A stretch of DNA of 64,000 bases, from the NCBI GenBank assembly GCA_013399695.1, contig VXAU01003156.1, positions 1,686,219-1,750,218 on the forward strand, read 5' to 3'. The notes below the pieces were generated by a model. It did no database searches and was not told the origin of the DNA. It was given only the letters and a program-made list of their open reading frames with translations. This document shows, piece by piece, positions 25,118 through 35,471 of this stretch. The DNA is from Formicarius rufipectus (Eukaryota > Chordata > Aves > Passeriformes > Formicariidae). Both the position numbers and the translations under genes were made by a program. Each line of letters opens with the position of its first letter. Positions within the stretch are counted from its first letter, which is position 1.

Positions 25118-26500
25118 AACCATAACTGCATACAGTAATCAGGATGCAGAACTTCTATGAACTAATATTAGCATATAAAGGAGTTAATGCCTCTTCAAGT
25201 TGCTCTCTCGTTATCCTAACAACTCTAATATTTGAGACACCTGTTGGACTATTCCTGAACACTGAGACATTTCTTTCACAATCCAATTTCTTGCTCAAAA
25301 CCAGCTCAGAGCCCACCCAATCCTCCCTCACTCTGGTTCCTTCCTCCCCATATATAAAGCAATGTTTCACCTTTTTAATCTACACAATCATTCTGTATTT
25401 CACTTCCCAGTCACACAGGTTCCCTTGATTCTTAAAAAATTCTTCAGACATCATCAGTAATTCAAAGTTATACAGGACCGTAATGAATAACATCAAGTAT
25501 TCAACTCTTCCCAAATCATTTATGCACCTGCTGACCACTGTGGGTCTGTTATGTGTTTGCTAAATCATTAGAAATTCTACTGCATTTTGCACAGCCTGAC
25601 TTCTTACAAAAGCCAGGCTGACACTCATCTCTGCAAGTTTATCCCTATATCCTGCAATTCCATTCTCAGTATAAAGATACACACAAGAAGAAATTGCCAG
25701 GCAGGGGTATCTTAAGCCCATCAGCCTGTGGTTTCTCTTATCACAGGGAAAGCCATATCACACTTGCCATCTTTCAGTCCTCACACTCCAGAGAGCTTTT
25801 ATGCAACACCACAGTTAGTCTTGCTATCTCATTCTCGAATTCCTATAGAAAGCTTGGGTTAATAACAAATTACTTGGTAACTTCCAGTCATAAATTCCCC
25901 TTCCAGCTCTTCAATTTGAAAGAGATTTTCTGATGAATTCTTCTTTAGGAAGCATAGGGAACTGCCATTTCTTCACAATGAGCAACAGATGCAAAGAATT
26001 CGTTTGTCATTTCTGAGCATCTACCAAGCCCTAGAGATTTTTCTGGCAGGCTCCCTGATGCTGATGTTTTGAAGATTTATTTTTTTATGAGTTTTGATGC
26101 TTTTTGCAAATGCTTCCCAATCTTTTTTTTTTTTTTCAGTCTGCCTTGTTGCATTTCTACATTTAACCTGTCACTTTTTGTAATCCTTTGTATTTTCCTT
26201 TTTTAGATAAAGCTTTAGGTTATTAGAAGACTCTCTTTTGCTTTCAGCACTAACCATCATGCTGCTATTAAGTGATGATGCTTCCTTTCTGCCCTTTCTG
26301 AAGTGTTTCTCACTAGGTGGGAAACATTTGTTCTCTGCCTCCAGTATCACATCCGTGCCATCTGTAACTTCCAGCTTCCTTTTTAACAAGCTGGCATGAT
26401 CTATTTCCCCATTTCCATGTACCTCTTGAAGTGGAGTATGGCTCTGACAGATTGGCTCCTGTTTCTCCTGCAGGAATCCTGGAACTAATTATACTATTTC
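25118..26500 (-). mobile_element. ancient CR1-clade LINE relic, endonuclease linker through RT
   Basis: On the minus strand about 1.4 kb can be matched by eye, in order, to the ORF2 of old amniote CR1-type LINEs (comparison from memory, not a search). Landmarks in plus coordinates, which run from the C- to the N-terminal side: the P-H-L-E-Y-C-like block near 25,121-25,160; the W-Q-M-K-F-like block and its G-D-W neighbour at 25,385-25,420; the N-I-F-I-N-D-like block at 25,505-25,530; the finger-region TTACAAAAGCC word at 25,604-25,614; the N-Y-R-P-V-S-L-T-S-V-like block at 25,695-25,735; E-D-x-K-M-A-S-V at 25,759-25,781, with its W codon now TGA; N-E-F-F-A-S-V at about 25,985-26,010; and the R-K-P-A-K-like block at 26,041-26,060. 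Beyond 26,290 the match to the end of the endonuclease is weak. A deletion between about 25,545 and 25,575 removes much of the central RT, and the FADD motif is not legible. It is an old, dead copy. Confidence 0.78.
26123..26136 (+). repeat. poly-T run (14) inside the LINE relic
   Basis: Fourteen T bases interrupt the linker part of the ancient LINE relic. In related elements this spot already holds a T-rich (minus-strand A-rich, lysine-coding) run, so this is probably an expansion of that run. Confidence 0.9.
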
Positions 26501-28907
26501 TGCTCTTGGACTGACATTCTGAACCAGGTTTGGGCACTTCTTGGCACTAAGTCAGAGGTACCATTTTGGTTAGAAAAGTAGAACTTATGCCACTATGAAA
26601 AGGGTAGGAGTGAGAAGAGTTTTCACACAGCAGTAGGGCTGCTTCAAATGCTGATATCACAGAGAGTGATGCCCTTAAACTATGCAGGGTAAACAACATC
26701 CTGACTCCTATGATCAAGCAGCTCTGCACACAAACCATTTATGGAGGGTGGATATATTGGGAGTGCCTGGGGGAAACATTTGACAGTTTCTTCACCTACA
26801 CATAAAAACAAAAGAAACTTTAATCACCCTTTCTGTAAATTTTGTGTTATGTTAGTTTCACTGAAGCTAACATAATTAAAGCAATTTTGGAAATGCAAAA
26901 GTGAGTTTTCAAACCTGGCATGCACTGCTAAGCTCAATTCTGGGGTAGCCCCTGCTTCCTTCATAGCCTGTGGTCCTGCCACATCATACAGCATAACAGT
27001 GTTTGTAACAGAGTCTGTACAAGAGGAAGCCCACGAATATGATACTGTACTGACTCCTAAGACGCAATTTCTACTTTTGTCTCTGCCACAAACTTGCTTT
27101 GTGACCTTGAGCAAGTCATCAGATCTCACTGACTCATATGACTATCTCTGAAAAAGAGTACAGCAAAGCTTTAATATCTGCAGATGATTATTATACACAT
27201 AAATCCTCATCCTCATTTTCATCACTGTTTTCACCACTTGCTATTTCTCTTTCATTCCAGAGATGAAGCAGAAAGCTCAGTGGAAATACACAAAAAAGAT
27301 ACCATTTCTGGGGAAAAAGCAGACTACATTTGCTATGCCCTCAGGTTCTGGCAGACAAGGTTGCCTTCCAGGTCACTGTGGCTACACAACACTGCACTGC
27401 AATCAGAGGTGGGGGGACATGCATCTGCTGAGGCTACAGTTCATTATACTCACCACAATATTAGGGCACACAAAATTAAAAAAAAAAAAAGGATACTGCA
27501 ATCCTCAGAAATCTACAGATGACTTAAAAAAACCCCTAATGTGAGGAGAGCACAACTGGGATAATACGGGGAGGACAGGAAGAGGTGCTGTTATCAGTGA
27601 CAGGGCCAGTCATGCCTGTTACCCCAGTCAGCTACAAAGAACAGCTTGAGAGACTTTGCTACCTGCTATGCCAAACCACTTCCTGCAGTCATTTAATTTG
27701 GTCTTTCTCAATACAAATTCCAAATAGATTGTTCTTCTAAATAATCTACATTCCTCAGAAATAAAACCCAGCAGTTGTAAACGTTTGAGATTTGCATTTT
27801 CCAGATCATCTTTATTTCATGTTCCCCAAGGAGAGGACAAAGCACAAGAAAGGCATGGAAAGCTCTGCCCTGGAAAGGGTTGTCTCCTGGAAGCCACGAG
27901 CAACTCCTTTACAAACAGCCAGCCACGAGTTCCTCTCCTAATCAGTGAAGCCAGTGCTAAGCTGCTGATGCCAAGGCTTGTTGTACACAGCCATAATTGC
28001 TGACAACCTACTTAGCCTGAGAGATCACCTAACACTGAGGGAATTGGATTTTCTAGATAGCACAGAGACCAAAACATAAGCAGGAGCTTCATGTGGAATC
28101 ATCAGCTGTTAGTACAGTGAGAACAAAGCTCTAAATCCGTGTGGCCTTGCACTTAATGCCACTCATACATCACTAATGAAAAGTAGCACACTGAACAGTG
28201 ATACATTAAATGCCAGCTAGGGGAGGGAAGGACCAGCAGGATACTTTGCCCTCTCAGAAATTTCTGTGCAGGAATTCTAGTGGCATCTCTATGGCCATGA
28301 CACATCAGCTCCACAGTTCTTTCACACCTTGTACTACACAAAGGCTCACAACAGAAAGAGATTCTGCCTTTGGTTGTGTTTTGAGGCTTCCTTGGCTGAA
28401 CGTGAATCATCCTCCTTGTTCACTGCTGTGATATTCACCCTCTCTGTTTGCTGAGACTGAATAAATCAAAATGAAAGTTCACACTCCTAAGCCCTCAATA
28501 TATTTTAAATTCCCCATGCTGTTCAGCAGCCTGCTCTTCCAATCAGTGACTTCACTGATCTCTCCTGACTCCACATACATGTAAGGAGATTAGAAGCAAA
28601 TATAAAATAATCTTTAATAATAGATTTTGTATGGTAAGTAGGCATCTTTAAACATATTACAGGAATGAGAAAATATCCCTCTTCTAGTACTCAAATATTT
28701 ATGCACATACAAGCCTTGAATTCTGCCCTGGTTTACCCCCACACTTCGGCAACATGCTTTTGTCAAGTCTGTGGGTTTTTGCCATATTTCCCATACAGAG
28801 TCTACTTGCCTCCTCTGGTATCCATAATAAAACAATCCAAGTATTTCACACACTGGAACATTGTAAGAAACCACTCTAGCCATGGTTAATGTCAGCATTA
28901 CACGAGA

Positions 28908-28926
28908 GCCACCAGATGGTGCTGTT
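28908..28926 (+). promoter_or_regulatory. possible CTCF-binding site
   Basis: The 19-base word GCCACCAGATGGTGCTGTT fits the core of the vertebrate CTCF motif (CCASYAG followed by a GG-rich half and GCT), with T where the usual site has C in GGCGCT. CTCF sites act as insulators and chromatin-loop anchors, and their orientation matters; this one points along the plus strand. One match in 64 kb can arise by chance, so occupancy is unproven. Confidence 0.35.
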
Positions 28927-30440
28927 AAAGATGGTATGTAAAGTCATTTCAAACTGATCATCTAATGCAACGAGATTCTTTAAAATGGTCTAAAAATGCT
29001 GTTCTTTTAATTCTGTGGTTATTAAACTAGCAAGGCTGATACTGTGACTTTGTTTCTAAAAGGGAGACAAGTGCTAAGCCCAATAAAGCAGAAAAAGTCT
29101 CAGTCCAGTTCTCTAGGAGTTAGACTGTGCCTCAGCAAGCTTTTAGGCACCTGACCACAGAAAAGAAATCATCTTGACCCTCAAAGACAGAGCTACACTC
29201 CCAACACCCTGCCTGGGCAGAGATAACTTGCCAGCTGCTTCCAGCCCAGCTCACTCAGTTCCAGCAAAGCACTGCCTGGCAGTGGCATGTTTGATATTCA
29301 CTGTCCTTAGCATTTTGAAAAGGAAAATGCTAAGAGCTGGTTTGAAACTCAAAATTTATTCTTCCAGCACCCACATTCAGGGAGGAAACAACACCACTCC
29401 TCACTGGGAACCCATAGCTCAACTGTCTTTGGAAGGTGGAACAGAGGCTCTTTCCTCACTCATTTCCTAACAGCAGCTGTCTCCTTGTGTGCAACACTGC
29501 TGCTCTGGGATGGGAGGCTGAGGTTCAGAACTCTGGGTCTGTTGGGATGGAGCGAGAATTCTAATCAAAAGTCATTTCAGAGAATATATAAATTACCCTG
29601 AAATGATACCTGAACCCACATTCCTAACTTTCCAGGCATTTTTCACACACTGAGACCACTAATCTCCAAATCCTTTGGCGTAAGAGGACATGGGCATGCC
29701 TCCAGCCCAAACTGCCAGCAGTGTGGTGGCTTCAGCCCTGCATGTCACACCAGGGATAAGAATCCACACTCTCAAGCAGGTGGGGCAGGCAAATTCAGGT
29801 CCCTCTGCTTCCCTTATCCAAATATAAGAAAAATAAGGAACACATGGACCAGCAAATTGTAGAAGCAGGAGCCTCAGGAAGGCAGTGTCCCCTCTTCACC
29901 AGCACAGACATTCCCCAGTTTGTTCTGCAGGGCACTGGTGGGGACAAGCCCCCAGCTCCCACACTCTGGGCACACCTGGGTGCAGCCCTTAAGCCTGTCA
30001 AAGCACCAGGACAGTTCCAGGTAGCCAAGATTCTTGCTGCTTAAATCCTTTCCAGAGGTTTGATACCAGCTTCAGAGACTTCTTCAGGGCAGCAGTTTTA
30101 GGCACCTAAATTCTAGCCAGAACCATGTCAGCACTTATTTTGGGTTGTGTTTTTGTCACGTCAGAATATAAAGCCTTGTATTAAAATGGAACATTTTCCA
30201 AAGCCTGGAATTCATTGGCCCTCATCCAGTTATTTCAAACTGACTTAATTTCTACCTTTTTGCCTCCTTGACTAAGAAAATAACAGATGTGAATATTTTA
30301 TGAACAACAACTAGGTCATCCCCTCCTGCACTGGTATTATCAAATGACTACTAGCTGAATCAGATGACTACAAGCCATGTATCTGAACAGAAACAACATA
30401 CTATTAGCAACTCCTATGCTAAAAAATATCAAGAGTAGTA

Positions 30441-30485
30441 TCATGGAATATTCTGAGTTGGAAAGTACCCACGACTGCATGGATA
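30441..30485 (-). mobile_element. CR1 3' terminal remnant
   Basis: The plus strand reads TCATGGAATATTCTGAGTTGG followed by AAAGTACCCAC, in place of the usual ATAGAATATCCTGAGTTGGAAGGGACCCAC-type minus-strand end of avian CR1 LINEs. Only some 40-45 bases are recognisable before similarity fades. CR1 copies are usually 5'-truncated, so a very short 3' piece is expected. It is a dead remnant. Confidence 0.6.
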
Positions 30486-30849
30486 CTAAATAAACACAGG
30501 ATTGGGAAACTGCCTTTGCTAGCATGGTAAGTTTTAAAATTGTGCAGGATATGTATGTAATTATCTGAGCTTCCAAACAGATTACATGAGGTACAAAGTT
30601 ATGCAGTAATTTAGCCACAGAACCAGCATTCATTGTGATCATGAGGACTGGCAAGGGCAGGTTAGCCAAAATGCCAAGAAATCCCTCAGTTTGTGCTTAG
30701 CCTTCCCTAACTCCTATGAGAAGGCTGCAAACAGCCCATGGCAGTGTGTTCAAAAGCACATGTGTGGACTGTAACAGCTGCTCCCCAAATGCAGTGCTTT
30801 ACTGATTGTGTGGGATGTTATGGAATTGAATGGATTCCAGCCCTGGCTA

Positions 30850-31010
30850 TTAACAGTTTAATAATGGTGCTGTGAATTAGCATTAGATGACAGTGAACGT
30901 TACAGAAGAGGTTCTAATATTTACATTAGCACCTAATGAGTTCCCCATAATTAATATAATTGCACTGAGCCTCAGAAATTAATATTCAACCAATTATTTT
31001 AAAGAGCTAT
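30850..31010. promoter_or_regulatory. TAAT-rich block, possible conserved non-coding element
   Basis: About 14 TAAT or ATTA cores fall within roughly 160 bases, including TAATTA near 30,949. This is the core bound by homeodomain proteins. The block is otherwise complex sequence, not a simple repeat. Dense homeodomain cores are a feature of many vertebrate developmental enhancers, but AT richness alone could explain part of it. Confidence 0.22.
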
Positions 31011-31413
31011 CCAGTCTAGGTTGAGATTTTTTGAAGACACCTTCCCAATAATGACAAAGTGGTTTTATAAAAGCACAGGTCCTGATGATGTCATGAGCTC
31101 TGCAGATGTGAATTACACTGCAGCATCAAGATAGCCCCTGAATTTCAGAATAAATTCATTTACCCAATTTTCTAAGCACTTACATGATGTTTACTCCTGA
31201 AATATTGCAACATAAAGCAGAAAACCTATGAAGTTCTATGCTCAGCCTTAAGCGTGACTTCTGAAGTTGTTACAAACACGACTAAGATAAAACTGCCAGA
31301 GACAGGTGACACACATCCATGAACAGCTTCCACTGACAACTACAATGATCCCACCAGAAGCAGCAAAATACGCAGCTTACAGTGCCAGATTGTTTTCAAT
31401 CTTCTTGCCTTAT

Positions 31414-31657
31414 AAAACACACAAAAAAACCCCCAAAACAAACAAACACAAAACCCACAAAAAAACTAAAAAACAAAGAAACAAAAAATCTATACATACA
31501 AAAAAACCAAACACCCAGAAAACAAAAAAAAAGCCCCACAAAACCCCCCAAAATAAACACCAAAACCATGTCAAAAACAAGGTGTGTGTGGGGGGGAGAG
31601 GGGAACAAAAAAAAACAAACACAAAAAACCCTGCAATACTTGTTCATCCTAATTTCT
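31414..31657 (+). repeat. A/C-only tract, second of four, with first copy of 193-bp duplicate
   Basis: A tract of A and C with few interruptions begins at 31,414; the first 53 bases have no G or T. From 31,465 to 31,657 it forms the first copy of a 193-base segment repeated after the N at 31,658. The segment also contains a GTGTGTGTGGGGGGGAGAGG block, the only G-rich part, and ends in unique sequence (CTGCAATACTTGTTCATCC). Confidence 0.93.
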
Positions 31658-31658
31658 N
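31658..31658. other. single-base assembly gap between duplicate copies
   Basis: An N joins two near-identical 193-base segments (31,465-31,657 and 31,659-31,851). The position and identity suggest two contig ends that overlap but were not merged. Confidence 0.95.
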
Positions 31659-31851
31659 ACTAAAAAACAAAGAAACAAAAAATCCATACATACAAAAAAA
31701 CCAAACACCCAGAAAACAAAAAAAAAGCCCCACAAAACCCCCCAAAATAAACACCAAAACCATGTCAAAAACAAGGTGTGTGTGGGGGGGAGAGGGGAAC
31801 AAAAAAAAACAAACACAAAAAACCCTGCAATACTTGTTCATCCTAATTTCT
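31659..31851 (+). repeat. second copy of 193-bp segment, probably false duplication
   Basis: Offset by exactly 194 bases from the first copy, with a single mismatch (T at 31,491 against C at 31,685) and no length change, even in its homopolymers. True old duplications in such slippage-prone DNA would be expected to differ in run length. The copy continues beyond 31,851 into unique sequence, while copy one is preceded by unique sequence on its left, as expected for overlapping contig ends. Confidence 0.93.
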
Positions 31852-34800
31852 GGGAGTAGACATTAGGGAGACACACAGAGGTGGAACCCCTTTGTAAGTC
31901 AGGTGCCTTTAGAAACCCTTTGGTGGTATTGTAGGGTCCAGTACCTTGAGCAGCTGTATTGAAATAGGAGCCTAAGGCTTTTCTTCCAGTTTTTCCAAAT
32001 GTTTTGTAATTGGGGATAGCTGAACCTACAACAAAGCAGATGTTCTGTTTGTTTGTTCAGAAGCTTCACCTTCAATCAAAAGACAAATAGATTCCTTTCC
32101 TCTCCTACTACATCATGTTCACATATGCACTGCTGCTCCATTTCTCTATAGCAAGGCCTACATGAGAACTCCAGAGATACAATTTTTCCAGGGGAACTGA
32201 GAGCACTAAAATCAAAAAATTGACTCAATCAGTCTTATGGACTAAAGGGTAATTAATCTTCTCACATCCTCAGCCATCTCTGCTATGTCCTCCGACTTGG
32301 ATCCAGTTCTGCTCACACCAGAGAGCAATTTAACACTTCAAATAGTGCTGAAGAAGACCAGCAGACAACAACCTCTCTTCCTCCCTATCCTCTCCCCACA
32401 AAATCCCTTGAGAGCTATTTTCAGAGTAAACAATAAGCAAATATAATTTGTCAGCCAGCCCACCCAGAACAACAATGCAGTTTGAGACAGCCTGGCTTGT
32501 GGGGGAATTCTGCAACATTTCCAAGCCAACACTTCATGAGCTCTCAATTTCACAGATTCTTACACCATACTGGTAAAATGCTGCCCCTGAGGCACAGAGC
32601 TAAACATGATCTGTGTGAGCACTGCTGGACTAGACTGCTGGCCCCTGCCACGGGCTGAGCTCACACACACAAACACCCAGGGAAGGCAGCACAGCCCTTC
32701 AGGAGCTTTGAAGCCGAAGCTCCTTTTTGCTCCTTTAAACCTGCAATCAAGCACTTCTCTACTTGAGGAAGGAGTTTGCGAAGTGTTTGTTAAAGGTAGA
32801 TGAGCCTAAAATATCACCTGTTAGTTGATTATATTTTCCCTGTATTATCCCTTCCCCCCCTTCCCAAAAAAGGGTCTTATTCCTTCCAGTTCTTGTCCCT
32901 CAAATTCCTGGGATGGCAACCTAGCACAGCAAGTATCTACAAATGGAAACAGGAAACAGAGGGGGGAAAAATAGCTGAAACAAGTGATGATCAAGGTCTT
33001 TTTCAGCATCTCATGTCAAAGAAATAATATTTACTTTTTATTTCTTGCCAGTTACCATTTAGAGGTACAAAACCTAAATTAACCATCCTGAACTACTCAA
33101 GGATGTCCATCACAACAGTTGTGCCCCTTCTGTATTCGCATTCCCTGTGCATCTAATTTGCAGGCTGCAGCTACAAACACTGCATTATTCTGCTGCTACT
33201 GGTCTCCAAGAGGTTGAGCCCTGCCACTCTGTTTGCCTTAATGATTTCCCAGGACTGAAAAGTGTTCCTCAAACTCTTTTTGAGCATTTTTCTTCTCATC
33301 AGTGAGCTTTCCTTTATTCCTGTGTTGCAAGTCAAGGTGAATAGGAGAACTGGACTGGTTTATGTGCCTCTCATTAAAATTTCTCTTACTCAGGTGTGTT
33401 ACAAAAGACTTGCAAAGCATTAACAGAAATTGCAAATCCAGGAGACCCTTCTAAAAGTAGCAAAGTTCAGACATCATTTCAAGCCCGTACAATATTTTAA
33501 AAATGGAATCAACAGCATTAAAAACCATGATTAGGCTAACAAATCATTAAAACCCAAACAAAATTATAACATTAGACAGTCATCCCACAGTTTATACTTG
33601 GATGCAGATACAGTCTGGAGGAGAAACTAGGCAGGAAGTCCATTCTCTTGGGGCAGTGAATAAGGTCAGAAGCATGGGTGGGTAGTAGAACAGGGACCTT
33701 GATTGTAAAAAGCCCCAAAAGCAGTTCATTCCACCGCTGGGTCTGAAACCAAGCAGCAGGCACTCAGTACATTGGGGAGTACCAGGGGATATGAGCATGG
33801 GTGCACACCACATGATGCAACAGCACCACAGAGGCACACAAGTTGACATCTAAAAACACACCCTAAAGAGAGCAACAAAGGAAACAGCCCAACTGCTTCA
33901 CTCCACTCCAGGCACACCGACCAGCAGGACTGACCAGTCCGGGTGGGCTGCCAGGCTGAGATCACACTCTTGTGGAGCACAAGTTTAGGTACAACTGCTT
34001 CGATCAAAAATGATCCCTTAAACCCAAAGCTCAGTCAACATCTATTAGCACTGACAAAGACAAAGCTGCTGTGCTGCTTCTGCCCAGGTCCAGCTTCCTT
34101 CAGCGTAAGCACACAGTTCAGCATGTGCTGGAAATTATGGAAACAGCTTTGACTTGTTCCAGCTGCAGCATTACTCACATTTAGAGTATGAAAGGTAATT
34201 TCTCTGCTTCGTAAATTCATTATATTTAATAAAGGTTAAACATAAGCTGCAAATTAAGTTTATAAAGGCATAAAGTAGAATCTCATCTCTGTATCCAGTC
34301 ACTAAGTTGCACAGAAACTTGCAGGAAGCTAATTATCTTTTAAGACTTTTACCTCTGTCACATTTGTTTTATGTCATCCAACAGTTCAAAATTACTAGGG
34401 AGATGGACAGACGCAGAGAAACATAGATCTGTTTCCATAGTGAAGTGCATTAAAAATAGAAAGAACATGACACTGATGTTTCTTTTCTGATATTGCCAGA
34501 GGGATTCCTCAGGGCACTGTACCCTGCAGCTCTAATCTCTAGTGAAACCTATTTAAAAAGCAGTAGTAGGATCCATCATAATTCTTGTGCTAGAGAAATT
34601 AATTGGACCAAAGCCCTCTGCCTGTGGGGGACAGATGAGATGGGGAAAATCTCCCATTGGATGCTTGAGAATTTAATGTAGTTTAATTTACAGCAACAAT
34701 ACCATGTGTGAGTGGTCCACATGCACGTACTGTTACAGTATAACTTACCTGTCGAAGTATTGGGCTGGCTGCAATTTGCCTCTTACATATTTGATATCCC

Positions 34801-35357
34801 AGTGAAGGTAATACCTTCATATTCAGCTTTACTGCTACTTCACAAGACTTTATTAAAAGTTGGACAATAAAATACTGCCTAGAGAGAGTCTATTCAGTAA
34901 GAAAAGTGTTAGAAGTGTTAGTTTTTGGGTTGCCAAGAGACTTCTGTCACACATACTGATTTAATCCATCACTGCCTGTGTGAGAACAGTGGGCTGAATT
35001 ACAGGCTGCCTCCCCTGCAGACAAGCAGAACGGGCTGTACTCATTCAGCTGTTTGTCACTGGGGCAACAGCCTAAAAACAGCCCCTCAACCCCCCATACG
35101 TACAACAAACACTGACTCTCGGATGAGAATCTCAAATATACACAGAGCTGGCAGGGCCAACCCAGCTCCACAGCGCAGCCATCGGCCATCGAGAAAGTGA
35201 CTCTGCCCGCCTGTATAGAGCAGGGAGGAGCACTCGGAGGAGTGCAAACAACACAGCTGTTTTCCAAATACTTATATATAGCAAAAAAGGTGGGCCTCTT
35301 ACCAACAACGCTTTGCAGAAGTAGTAGCAAATTGTTGCCATCTTTAAACCAGTCCGG

Positions 35358-35471
35358 AAAACAAAAACAAACAAACAAACAACAAAACACACAAAACAAA
35401 ACAAACAAAAAACCAACCAAACAAAACAAAACAAAAAAACCCACAAAAACAAACAAAAAAACCCCACCAAC
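35358..35471 (+). repeat. 114-bp tract with only A and C, third of four
   Basis: Not one G or T occurs in 114 consecutive bases. Units are AAAC, AAAAC and AACC in irregular order. The minus strand is accordingly all T and G. The open frames of 169 and 112 codons that cross it on the minus strand are products of this composition. Confidence 0.96.

Noticed and set aside
31306..31866. 186-codon plus-strand open frame rich in K, T, N and P
   Set aside because: It runs through the duplicated A/C tract and across an N; length is due to composition and a likely false duplication.
34947..35456. 169-codon minus-strand open frame with a long F/V/L/C-rich N-terminal part resembling a membrane protein
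   Set aside because: The hydrophobic part is the minus-strand reading of the pure A/C tract (all T and G), so it is not a signal or membrane segment.
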